From NCBI GenBank assembly GCA_964618215.1, contig CAZTZE010000012.1:14428-78427 (forward strand): a stretch of 64,000 nucleotides of DNA, written 5' to 3'. The translations under genes and the position numbers were made by a program. Under the pieces are notes generated by a model. That model made no database searches and was not told the DNA's origin. It saw only the letters and a list, made by a program, of their open reading frames with translations. This document shows, piece after piece, positions 8,469 through 16,262 of this stretch; within the stretch, counting starts at the first letter, position 1, and the number at the start of each line of letters is the position of its first letter. The stretch comes from CG2-30-58-95 sp964618215. GTDB lineage: Bacteria > Chloroflexota > Anaerolineae > Anaerolineales > Villigracilaceae.

Positions 8469-10475
8469 ATGAGTGAAAAAATTGGCGTATACGTTTGTCA
8501 CTGTGGCACAAACATCGCGGGTGTAGTGGATGTCGCCGACGTCAGCCAGTGGGCGGGAGAAAAACTCGCTCCGAATGGCGTCGTCATCTCCCGCGATTAC
8601 AAGTTCATGTGCTCCAGTCTGGGTCAGGAACTGATCCAGAAGGATATCAAGGAACAGGGCCTGACGCGGGTTGTGGTCGCGGCCTGCTCACCCCACCTGC
8701 ACGAAAAGACCTTTCGCAACGCCTGCAAAGGCGCGGATTTGAACCCGTACCTGTGCGAACTGGTCTCGATCCGCGAGCAGGATTCCTGGGTGCACACCGA
8801 TAAAGTCGCCGCCACGGAAAAGGCCAAGGCCATCCTCTCGGGCGGCGTGGCGCGCGTCGAACATCACGAAGCGCTCGAACCCCTGCGCGTGCCCATCCAC
8901 CCGGATACGCTGGTCGTCGGCGGCGGCATCGCCGGCATCCAGGCCGCGCTCGAAATTGCCGACGCCGGCTTCCACGTTTATCTGGTGGAGCGCGAACCCT
9001 CCATCGGCGGGCACATGGCCCAGTTCGACAAGACCTTCCCCACCCTGGACTGCTCGGCCTGCATCCTGACACCCAAGATGGTGGACGTCGGCAATCACCC
9101 CAACATTACTTTGCTGACCTGGTCCGAAGTCCAGAAAGTGGACGGGTACGTCGGCAACTTTGTCGCCACGATAAAGCAGAAGGCGCGCTACGTCAAGATC
9201 GAGGACTGCACCGGCTGCGGTATCTGCTGGGAAAAATGCCCCAAGAAGGTGGTTGACGAAGTCTTCGAGGCCGGGTTGGGCAACCGCAAGGTCGTTTACA
9301 CGCCATTCCCCCAGGCTGTACCCAAGTACCCGGTCATTGACGCCCCGAACTGCACTTACTTCCTGAAAGGCACTTGCAAGGCCTGCGAGAAGTTCTGCCC
9401 CACCGGGGCGATAGATTTCAACCAGCAGGACGAGGAAATCACCATCCAAGTTGGCAATATCATCCTGGCGACCGGTTATGACCTCTTCGACGTGCGGCGT
9501 ATGCCTCAGTATGGCTATGGGAGGCTGGCAAACGTCTTCACCAGCCTGGAGTTCGAGCGCCTGAGCAACGCGGCCGGCCCGACGGGTGGGAACATCGTCT
9601 TGCGGGATGGCAAGACTGTTCCGAAAGCGGTTGGAATTGTGCATTGCGTGGGCAGCCGCGACCAGAATTACAATCCCTATTGCTCGGCCATCTGCTGTAT
9701 GCAAAGCCTGAAATTTGCCCATCTGGTGCACGAGCGCACCGGCGCGCAGGTTTATAACTTCTACATTGATATTCGCACCCCGAGCAAAGGCTACGAAGAG
9801 TTTTATCAGCGCCTGCTCGAAGAGGGGACGCACTTCGTGCGCGGCAAGGTCGCCGAGGTGACCAACCTGGCACGCATACCGGAAGAAGAGGGCAAGCTGA
9901 TCGTCCAGGTCGAGGATACGTTGATCGGCAAGCAGCGCCGCATCCCGCTGGATATGGTCATTCTCTCGGCCGGCATCCAGGCGCGCCATGACGCCAAAGA
10001 GGTCGCCAAATTGTATGGCATCTCGTGCAGCGCCGACAACTGGTACATCGAGCGGCACCCGAAAATGGACCCGGTGGCGACGATGACGGATGGCATCTAT
10101 ATCGCCGGCTGCGTGCAAGGCCCGAAGGATATCCCGGCCAGCGTGATGCAGGGTGCAGCCGCAGCCGCCCGGGTGTTGGGTAAGATCCAACAAAAAGAGA
10201 TCTCCCTCGAACCCGTCCGCGCCACCGTGATCGAAGAGCATTGCTCCGGCTGCCGCATCTGCAATGACGTGTGCCCCTTCAGCGCCATTCTCTACCTCGA
10301 GGATAAAAAGGTGTCTGAGATCAATCCGGCATTGTGCCAGGGTTGCGGCACCTGTGTGGCGGCCTGCCCGGCTGGCGCCATCAGCGGCACTGGTTTCAGC
10401 AACGAGCAAATCCTTTCACAAATCGAGGGATTGTTGCTGCTCAATGTGAAACGACCGGTGGCAATACCTGCCTGA
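8469..10475 (+). CDS. hdrA: Heterodisulfide reductase subunit A-like flavin-bifurcating subunit
   Basis: 668 residues. The N-terminus has the VCHCGTNIAG motif. A FAD-binding Rossmann fold (VVGGGIAGIQAALE, about 148-161) is followed by the HdrA-specific Cys pair LDCSACILTPK (about 194). [4Fe-4S] motifs follow: CTGCGICWEKCP (about 247), a variant CTYFLKGTCKACEKFCP (about 297), CSGCRICNDVCP (about 592) and CQGCGTCVAACP (about 623). HdrA holds the bifurcating FAD: it takes electron pairs from the hydrogenase and sends one each toward ferredoxin and HdrB. The linked mvhDGA genes make an Mvh-Hdr complex the natural reading. Confidence 0.95.
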   Translation: MSEKIGVYVCHCGTNIAGVVDVADVSQWAGEKLAPNGVVISRDYKFMCSSLGQELIQKDIKEQGLTRVVVAACSPHLHEKTFRNACKGADLNPYLCELVSIREQDSWVHTDKVAATEKAKAILSGGVARVEHHEALEPLRVPIHPDTLVVGGGIAGIQAALEIADAGFHVYLVEREPSIGGHMAQFDKTFPTLDCSACILTPKMVDVGNHPNITLLTWSEVQKVDGYVGNFVATIKQKARYVKIEDCTGCGICWEKCPKKVVDEVFEAGLGNRKVVYTPFPQAVPKYPVIDAPNCTYFLKGTCKACEKFCPTGAIDFNQQDEEITIQVGNIILATGYDLFDVRRMPQYGYGRLANVFTSLEFERLSNAAGPTGGNIVLRDGKTVPKAVGIVHCVGSRDQNYNPYCSAICCMQSLKFAHLVHERTGAQVYNFYIDIRTPSKGYEEFYQRLLEEGTHFVRGKVAEVTNLARIPEEEGKLIVQVEDTLIGKQRRIPLDMVILSAGIQARHDAKEVAKLYGISCSADNWYIERHPKMDPVATMTDGIYIAGCVQGPKDIPASVMQGAAAAARVLGKIQQKEISLEPVRATVIEEHCSGCRICNDVCPFSAILYLEDKKVSEINPALCQGCGTCVAACPAGAISGTGFSNEQILSQIEGLLLLNVKRPVAIPA

Positions 10476-10479
10476 TAGT

Positions 10480-10556
10480 GAATAGTAATCAGTGACCAGT
10501 GATCAGTAAATACTGATAACTGATAACTGATTAGTGATAACTGATCACTGATAAAA
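10480..10556. repeat. CAGTGATCAGT-type word repeat
   Basis: The hdrA-mvhD gap is built from degenerate tandem words such as CAGTGATCAGT and TGATAACTGA that can also pair with themselves. The same family occurs at 12010-12105, 29668-29757, 41022-41138 and inside copA. There is no ORF; the mvhD Shine-Dalgarno (GGAGAAG) follows directly. Confidence 0.75.
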
Positions 10557-10571
10557 CTGGAGAAGAAAACT

Positions 10572-11033
10572 ATGACCGACTCATTTGAACCCGTAGTAAT
10601 CGGCTTCACCTGCAACTGGTGCAGTTACCGCGCGGCTGACATGGCCGGCACCGCCCGCATGAAGTATGCACCCAACATCCGCCTGATCCGGCTGATGTGT
10701 TCCGGGCGTCTGGATCCGACCTTCGTACTCAAGGCCTTTGTTGGCGGAGCCGACGCGGTGATGATCTCGGGCTGCCACCCGGGCGACTGCCACTACGTCG
10801 AACAAAACTACAAGGCCCTGCGCCGCTTCCATCTGCTCAAGCGGGTGCTGACCCAGATGGGCATCGAACCCGGACGCCTGAAGCTGGTCTGGGCCAGCGC
10901 AGCCGAAGGCGCTTTCTTTGCCGATACCGTCAACAAGTATGTCGAAGAAGTACGCGCCCTCGGGCCGCTTAATTGGCCCGCAAAGAACATGGAAAGCGTA
11001 TCCACACCCATCATGGAGGAGGTGCACGCATGA
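10572..11033 (+). CDS. mvhD: F420-non-reducing hydrogenase iron-sulfur subunit D-like
   Basis: 153 residues of the MvhD family, with the Cys pattern CNWCSYRAAD (about 15-24), MCSGR and GCHPGDCHYVEQN expected for its [2Fe-2S] cluster. MvhD physically links the hydrogenase to HdrA. GGAGAAG lies 7 bases before the ATG. The TGA stop overlaps the mvhG ATG (ATGA), so the D and G subunits are translationally coupled. No HdrA-MvhD fusion is seen; the two are separate genes here. Confidence 0.92.
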   Translation: MTDSFEPVVIGFTCNWCSYRAADMAGTARMKYAPNIRLIRLMCSGRLDPTFVLKAFVGGADAVMISGCHPGDCHYVEQNYKALRRFHLLKRVLTQMGIEPGRLKLVWASAAEGAFFADTVNKYVEEVRALGPLNWPAKNMESVSTPIMEEVHA

Positions 11034-12010
11034 GCAAGCCAAAATTCGCAATGTACTGGGCGGCCTCTTGCGGCGGCTGTGAGATTGCCGTCTTGAATAT
11101 CCACGAGAAAATCCTGGACGTGGATGCCAATTTCGATGTCGTCTTCTGGCCGGTCGCCATGGACGCCAAGTACAAGGATGTGGAGGCCATGGAGGACGGC
11201 TCGATTTTGCTGACCCTCTTCAACGGCGGCATCCGCAACGACGAGAATGAGCACATTGCCCACCTGCTGCGCAAAAAATCCAAGATTCTGGTCGCCTTTG
11301 GCTCGTGCGCTTGCGAGGGCTGCATTCCCGGCCTGGCAAACTTCAGCAATATGAAGGAGATTTTCGATACCTGCTACGAGACGGTCTCCACCGACAACCC
11401 CGAACACATTCGCCCGCAATACCACTACCAGATGCCCGAGGGCGAGATCCATATCCCGGAGTTCTACCCAGTTCTGCGCACACTGGATCAGGTAGTAGAC
11501 GTGGATTACTACATGCCCGGCTGCCCGCCTGAATCGCACCAGATCGCGGCGGTGATTGACCTGGTCATTCAGGTGCTGCAAGGCAAGGCTGAATTACCGC
11601 CCAAGGGTGCGACCATCGGCGCCGGCAATTCCACTGTTTGCGACGAGTGCAAGCGCACACGCAACGTCAAGACGATCAAAGAATTCAGGCGCATCCAGTT
11701 TACCCATACCGACCCGGAACTGTGCCTGCTCGAACAGGGCATCCCCTGCAACGGCGTGGCGACGCGTTCCGGCTGCGACGCCCGCTGTCCAACAGCTGGC
11801 GCGCAATGCATTGGATGCTACGGCCCGGCGGAAGGTGTGATTGACTACGGCGCACGGTTGGTATCCGCCTTCGCTTCGGTCATTGATGCCAACGATCCGG
11901 CGGAAATTGACCGCATCTTGGACGGTCTGGTTGACCCGGCTGGTCAGTTCTATCGCTTCAACCTGGCCGGATCGCTGCTCAAAGCGGGTAAATCCGCGTG
12001 GAAAGGATAG
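11030..12010 (+). CDS. mvhG: [NiFe] hydrogenase small subunit (group 3c, MvhG-like)
   Basis: 326 residues starting at the ATG that overlaps the mvhD stop; an in-frame start further upstream lies inside mvhD and is unlikely. Iron-sulfur ligands are visible in SCGGCEIAVLN (near the N-terminus), GSCACEGCIPG, PGCPPESHQI and the Cys-rich C-terminal part (CDECKRT, CLLEQGIPC, GCDARCP, CIGCYGP). There is no twin-arginine signal, so it is cytoplasmic as expected for group 3c. It passes electrons from the Ni-Fe site to MvhD and HdrA. Confidence 0.94.
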   Translation: MSKPKFAMYWAASCGGCEIAVLNIHEKILDVDANFDVVFWPVAMDAKYKDVEAMEDGSILLTLFNGGIRNDENEHIAHLLRKKSKILVAFGSCACEGCIPGLANFSNMKEIFDTCYETVSTDNPEHIRPQYHYQMPEGEIHIPEFYPVLRTLDQVVDVDYYMPGCPPESHQIAAVIDLVIQVLQGKAELPPKGATIGAGNSTVCDECKRTRNVKTIKEFRRIQFTHTDPELCLLEQGIPCNGVATRSGCDARCPTAGAQCIGCYGPAEGVIDYGARLVSAFASVIDANDPAEIDRILDGLVDPAGQFYRFNLAGSLLKAGKSAWKG

Positions 12011-12105
12011 TGTTCAGTGATCAGTGTTCAGTAATCAGTGGTCAGTGACTAGTCGTTGATGAGAACTGAATACTGAACACTGAAAACTGAAAACTGGTAA
12101 CTGAA
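12010..12105. repeat. CAGTGATCAGT-type word repeat
   Basis: The gap between mvhG and mvhA consists of words such as CAGTGATCAGTG, TTCAGTAATCAG and ACTGAACACTGAAAACTG. It belongs to the same family as 10480-10556. A good GGAGG site for mvhA follows at the end. Confidence 0.75.
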
Positions 12106-12117
12106 ACGGAGGCAACT

Positions 12118-13590
12118 ATGACACAACGAATCACAATTGACCCGATCACCCGGCTGGAAGGCCATGGCAAGATCGAAATCTTCCTGGACGATGATGGCAA
12201 TGTCGCCAACACTTACTTCCAGATCCCCGAATTGCGCGGCTTCGAGCGCTTCTGCGTCGGACGCCCGGTCGAGGAATTACCCCTGCTGACCAACCGCATC
12301 TGCGGCGTCTGCCCCGAGGCGCACCACATGGCCGGCGCCAAGGCGGCCGATGCCGTCTATCACGTTGATATACCTCGCACCGCGAAAATGCTGCGCGAGT
12401 TGCTCTACATGGCCTTCTACGCCACTGACCATACCACCCACTTCTACGCCCTGGCCGGCCCCGATTTCGTCATGGGCCCGGATGCGCCGGTTGCCGAACG
12501 CAACATCCTGGGTGTCATCCACAAAGTGGGACTGGAAATCGGCGGCAAGGTCATCCAGATGCGCAAATACGGCCACACCGTGGTCGAAATGATCGGCGGG
12601 CGCAAGGTGCATCCCTGCACCTCCATCCCCGGCGGCCTGACCAAGGGTATCACCGAAGAACAGCGCAAGGAAATCGAAGAGATGGGCAAATGGGCGATCG
12701 AGTTTGCCCAATTCTCGCTCAAACTCTTCGCCGACATCGTCCTGGGTAACAAAGCCTACGTGGACCTCATCCTGGGCGACATTTACACGCACCAGACCTA
12801 CTACATGGGCCTCGTGGACGAGAACAACAAGGTCAACTTCTACGACGGCAAAGTCCGCGTGGTGGACCCTGACGGCAAGGAATTCGTCAAGTACTCCCCG
12901 AAGGATTACGCCGAGCACATCGCCGAACACGTCGAACCCTGGACCTATCTCAAGTTCCCGTATCTCAAGAAAGTCGGCTGGAAAGGTTTTGTGGACGGCA
13001 AAGACTCGGGCGTCTATTGCGCCACTCCGCTCTCGTGCCTCAACGCCGCGGATGGCTTGGCCACACCGCTGGCCCAGGCGGAATATGAGAAATTCTACGC
13101 CACGCTGGGCGGCAAGCCGGTGCACCAGCGGCTCGCCACGCATTGGGCGCGCCTGATCGAGCTTCTTTATGCTGCCGAGCGCTGGGTGGAACTGGCAACC
13201 GACCCGGAGATTACCTCGCCGAACTTCCACGCCATCCCGACCGAGAAACCGACCGAGGGCGTGGGTATCGTCGAAGCCCCGCGCGGCACGCTGACCCATC
13301 ACTACTGGACCGACGAGCGCGGCGTGGTGACCAAGGTCAACCTGATCGTCGGCACCACAAATAACTACGCGCCGATCAGCATGTCCATCAACAAAGCCGC
13401 CCGCAGCCTGATCAAGAAGGGAACGGTCGTTACGGAACCCTTGCTCAACATGGTCGAAATGGCCTTCCGCGCCTACGACCCCTGCTTTGGCTGCGCTACT
13501 CATTCCCTGCCCGGCCAGATGCCGCTCGAAGTCACTATTCGCAATGCGAATGGCGAGCCGGTTCGGGTTCTCAAGCAGTTCGTGGATTAG
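12118..13590 (+). CDS. mvhA: [NiFe] hydrogenase large subunit (group 3c, MvhA-like)
   Basis: 490 residues. The Ni-Fe ligands are in RICGVCPEAHH (L1, about 60) and DPCFGCATH (L2, about 455). About 28 residues follow the L2 His, consistent with a C-terminal peptide removed by an endopeptidase, and such a gene follows at 13777. It catalyses H2 oxidation or formation in the cytoplasm, with electrons moving through MvhG/MvhD to HdrA. GGAGG precedes the ATG. A 464-residue open frame on the opposite strand (12277-13671) is a codon-bias shadow. Confidence 0.96.
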   Translation: MTQRITIDPITRLEGHGKIEIFLDDDGNVANTYFQIPELRGFERFCVGRPVEELPLLTNRICGVCPEAHHMAGAKAADAVYHVDIPRTAKMLRELLYMAFYATDHTTHFYALAGPDFVMGPDAPVAERNILGVIHKVGLEIGGKVIQMRKYGHTVVEMIGGRKVHPCTSIPGGLTKGITEEQRKEIEEMGKWAIEFAQFSLKLFADIVLGNKAYVDLILGDIYTHQTYYMGLVDENNKVNFYDGKVRVVDPDGKEFVKYSPKDYAEHIAEHVEPWTYLKFPYLKKVGWKGFVDGKDSGVYCATPLSCLNAADGLATPLAQAEYEKFYATLGGKPVHQRLATHWARLIELLYAAERWVELATDPEITSPNFHAIPTEKPTEGVGIVEAPRGTLTHHYWTDERGVVTKVNLIVGTTNNYAPISMSINKAARSLIKKGTVVTEPLLNMVEMAFRAYDPCFGCATHSLPGQMPLEVTIRNANGEPVRVLKQFVD

Positions 13591-13776
13591 TCTGATAGTC
13601 AAGTAGACAAGTAGACAAGTAGTCGGGTAGTCAAGTAGTCGAGTAGTCGGGTAGTCGAAATGCCACAGCACTTTCGACTACCCGACCCCCCTGACCCGCC
13701 AACCACCAGACTATCAGACTATTCGACCCTCAGACCACTGGACTATCAGACTATTTGACTATCAAACTATCAGACT
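13591..13776. repeat. AGTAGTCAAGTAG / ACTATCAGACT word repeat
   Basis: 186 bases with no gene. The left half is tandem variants of AAGTAGTC and the right half tandem variants of GACTATCAGACT, roughly inverse-complementary to each other. The array runs up to the start codon of the maturation protease and leaves no recognisable Shine-Dalgarno. Confidence 0.75.
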
Positions 13777-14280
13777 ATGAGAACGATTATCATCGGACTC
13801 GGCAATCCGATTCTTGGCGACGACGGGGTAGGCTGGAGAGTTGCGGAACGAATCCAACAGGATCTTAACAATCCGCAATCGGTGGAGGTGGACTGCTTTT
13901 CCCTCGGCGGCCTGAGCCTGATGGAACACCTGACCGGTTACCAACGCGTCATCCTGATTGACGCCATCTTCACGGGTCAGAAACCCATCGGCACGGTGAC
14001 GACTTTCCCGCTCAGCGAACTGCCGAACCTTTCAGCCGGTCACTCGACCGCCGCACACGATACCTCCCTGCGCACCGCGCTCGACGTGGGCCGCAGCATG
14101 GACATTCCCCTGCCCGAGGACGATCAGGTTACCATAGTCGCCATCGAAGCCGAAAACGTATACGACTTCTCCGAAAAACTATCGCCCCCGGTCGAGGCGG
14201 CCGTGCCGTTGGCGGTTGCAAAAGTGCTGGAATTGCTCAACAAGAAAAACTCACAAGGAGAGAGATATGATTTCCCATGA
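13777..14280 (+). CDS. Hydrogenase maturation protease (HyaD/HycI family)
   Basis: 167 residues opening with IIGLGNPILGDDGVGW, the nickel-ligand motif of the family (Glu/Asp in GN..LGDDGVG). A second metal-site region is around ILIDAIFTG and a third near STAAHDTSL. It clips the C-terminal extension of the large subunit after Ni insertion; the adjacent mvhA has such an extension. The start codon sits inside a repeat array with no ribosome-binding site, which is odd for a gene needed by the operon. The 3' end overlaps the next gene by 14 bases. Confidence 0.9.
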   Translation: MRTIIIGLGNPILGDDGVGWRVAERIQQDLNNPQSVEVDCFSLGGLSLMEHLTGYQRVILIDAIFTGQKPIGTVTTFPLSELPNLSAGHSTAAHDTSLRTALDVGRSMDIPLPEDDQVTIVAIEAENVYDFSEKLSPPVEAAVPLAVAKVLELLNKKNSQGERYDFP

Positions 14281-14725
14281 AATTCTCCGACGAAACCCTT
14301 TCTTCGGGCCGTTGACAGATGAGCAACTTAAAGCGATTGCCATGATTGCCGAAGAAAAGACCTTCCCGAAGGACACTCTGATGCTCAAGGAAGATATGCC
14401 TGCAACCAAGTTATGGCTGCTGCTCGAAGGGGACATGGACTTGATCTATAGCGGCGGCGGCGAGGGCGCGGTTGCCAACATCCTGGTCGGGTCAATTGCA
14501 CCCGGCGAAGTGTTCGGCGTCTCTTCCATGATCGAGCCTTACAAATTCATCTCTACAGCCAGGAGCACAGCCCCGATCAAAGTCATCGAAATAGACGCCA
14601 ACGCCCTGCGCGCGCTGATGGAACTGGATTGCAGGCTGGGTTACACCCTGATGCGTAACATCTCCCAGGCTGTCCTTGAACGCTTGAAGTACACCCAGGT
14701 CGAGCTGGCAGCCGCCAGAGCCTGA
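14267..14725 (+). CDS. Cyclic-nucleotide-binding-domain protein without DNA-binding domain
   Basis: 152 residues from the ATG at 14267, chosen because AAGGAGAGA precedes it; an in-frame upstream start at 14216 would lie deep in the protease gene. The sequence is a cNMP-binding beta-barrel (FFGPLTDEQLKAIA, LLLEGDMDLIY, IAPGEVFGVSSMIEP), but the chain ends after the C-helix with no helix-turn-helix. It is not a CRP-type activator in itself and may act as a ligand-sensing partner of the hydrogenase/Hdr complex. The phosphate-binding Arg of classical cAMP sites is not obvious. Confidence 0.82.
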   Translation: MISHEILRRNPFFGPLTDEQLKAIAMIAEEKTFPKDTLMLKEDMPATKLWLLLEGDMDLIYSGGGEGAVANILVGSIAPGEVFGVSSMIEPYKFISTARSTAPIKVIEIDANALRALMELDCRLGYTLMRNISQAVLERLKYTQVELAAARA

Positions 14726-14733
14726 TCCATCTA

Positions 14734-14766
14734 AAGAACCCTGTTTCTTCGAGAAACCGGGTTCTT
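14734..14766. terminator. Palindromic repeat / probable terminator
   Basis: AAGAACCC and GGGTTCTT flank TGTTTCTTCGAGAAACC, giving a near-perfect 15-bp stem followed by T-rich sequence. It lies between convergent genes. The same family reappears inside copA at 25511-25555. Confidence 0.7.
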
Positions 14767-14810
14767 GTTTACTTGTCTACTTGTTTACTCGTTTGCTTTT
14801 ATAGCACCCT

Positions 14811-16007
14811 CTACTCGCTGGTCATGATGAAAAGCGGCTTCATCTCGAAGCTCTCGTAGATCGGGCGGTAGCGCTCGGTGTTGTAGAAATTCTTGACATC
14901 TACGATCTTCTTGATTTTCGTGACCACATCCAATGGAACATTGTCATAGCGACCGTTCTTCAATACAACCAAACGGCCATGGATGCCTTTCAGAATCAGG
15001 TCGAGCGCCAGGTTGCCGAAGGCCATCGGGGCGATTGAGTCGATCGCATCTGGATCGCCGCCGCGCACCATGTAACCCAGTTTTTGGTTGATGACATCCA
15101 CCGTCTGGCCCTTATTGTACGTCGCAGAGAGGTCCTTTAACCGGGCCGAAACCGCGTCACCGATGCCGCCCAACTTGGCATGACCATAGGCATCCGTCGA
15201 ATGGTCCGTGAAGATCATCTCACCGCCCTCGAACATCGCCCCTTCCGAGACAAGCACCACCGAATAATGGCTCGGGTTGCGATTACGATCGTAAACCAGC
15301 AGTTCAGCCAGCCGTTCGATATTGAACTTATGCTCAGGGATGACACAACGATTCGCCGCGCCGGCCATCGTCGGCAGCATGGCAGTGAAGCCGGCGTAAC
15401 GCCCGAAGACTTCCAAGACCAGGAAACGCTCGTGCGATCCGGCGATGGTGCGCATGGCGTTGGTCAATGAGATTGTGCGCGTGACGCAGGTACTGAAACC
15501 GATGCAATAATCGGTGCCTGGCACATCGTTGTCCATCGTCTTCGGAATGGCGACCACTTTGACCCCCTCCTGGTACAGGCGCACACCATAGCTGAGCGTG
15601 TCGTCGCCGCCAATCGGGACCAGGTAATCCACACCCAGAAAATCCAGATTCTTCAACACCTCCGGGGTCAGATCGTTCACCTCGTCGGTATACTTATCCT
15701 TCAAGTGGGCAGGCAGTTCGGACTTCTTGACTTTACTCGGCTTGGTACGCGAGGTGTGCAGGAATGTGCCGCCGGTGCGTCCGGCCCGGTTGACGATTTC
15801 CTCGCTCAGAATTTGAAAATTACCGCTGTTATCGGCATCTTTATCCCGGATGGTTTCGAGCGCGCCGGCCCAGCCGCGGCGGATGCCGATAACCTGATAA
15901 CCCTCCCGCAAAGCACGGATCGTCACCGCCCGGATGGCCGGATTCAGCCCCGGTACATCGCCTCCTCCGGTGAGGATCGCAATCACGCCTGGTTTTTTCT
16001 TTGCCAT
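14811..16007 (-). CDS. pfp: 6-phosphofructokinase, probably pyrophosphate-dependent
   Basis: 398 residues of the PfkA superfamily. The N-terminus ILTGGGDVPGLNPAIRA carries the phosphoryl-donor loop. GGDDTLSYG has Asp where ATP-dependent enzymes have Gly (GGDGS), and PKTMDNDVPGTDY has Lys where ATP enzymes have Gly (PGTIDND). Both changes are the established marks of PPi-using enzymes. The F6P site MRTIAGSHERF and GYMVRGGDPDA are also visible. It catalyses reversible F6P/F1,6P2 conversion. AGGAGGAAG precedes the start. It is monocistronic on the minus strand. Confidence 0.9.
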   Translation of the reverse strand: MAKKKPGVIAILTGGGDVPGLNPAIRAVTIRALREGYQVIGIRRGWAGALETIRDKDADNSGNFQILSEEIVNRAGRTGGTFLHTSRTKPSKVKKSELPAHLKDKYTDEVNDLTPEVLKNLDFLGVDYLVPIGGDDTLSYGVRLYQEGVKVVAIPKTMDNDVPGTDYCIGFSTCVTRTISLTNAMRTIAGSHERFLVLEVFGRYAGFTAMLPTMAGAANRCVIPEHKFNIERLAELLVYDRNRNPSHYSVVLVSEGAMFEGGEMIFTDHSTDAYGHAKLGGIGDAVSARLKDLSATYNKGQTVDVINQKLGYMVRGGDPDAIDSIAPMAFGNLALDLILKGIHGRLVVLKNGRYDNVPLDVVTKIKKIVDVKNFYNTERYRPIYESFEMKPLFIMTSE

Positions 16008-16059
16008 AACTTCCTCCTGCCGAGTAGTCCTTCGGCTATAAAAACGATTTCGCTAGATT

Positions 16060-16245
16060 ACTTGAGTTTAGAGTTCGTTTTTGAAACTTGATAAAGCGAG
16101 AAAACGTGGCACAAAAAGCGCTAAAAAACCAAATCTTGAACGCGGATTACACGGATTTGACGGAATTACGCGGAATTTTTAGGAAAAATCCGTGAGAATC
16201 CGTGTACAAAGGCTTTTTCTGCCATAGGCAACTCTAAACTCAAGT
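16060..16245. repeat. Element with 16-bp terminal inverted repeats, containing an ACACGGATT repeat
   Basis: ACTTGAGTTTAGAGTT (16060-16075) and its exact reverse complement (16230-16245) bound 186 bp. The interior contains the dispersed words GCGGATTACACGGATTT and CCGTGAGAATCCGTGTAC, which recur at 38095-38180 and 63408-63522. No ORF. It lies between two minus-strand genes. Confidence 0.65.
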
Positions 16246-16262
16246 AGATTATAACGTATTGT

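Noticed and set aside
8688..10409. 573-codon open frame on the minus strand
   Set aside because: Antisense to hdrA; no family motifs and shadow-type composition.
12277..13671. 464-codon open frame on the minus strand
   Set aside because: Antisense to mvhA; no recognisable domain.
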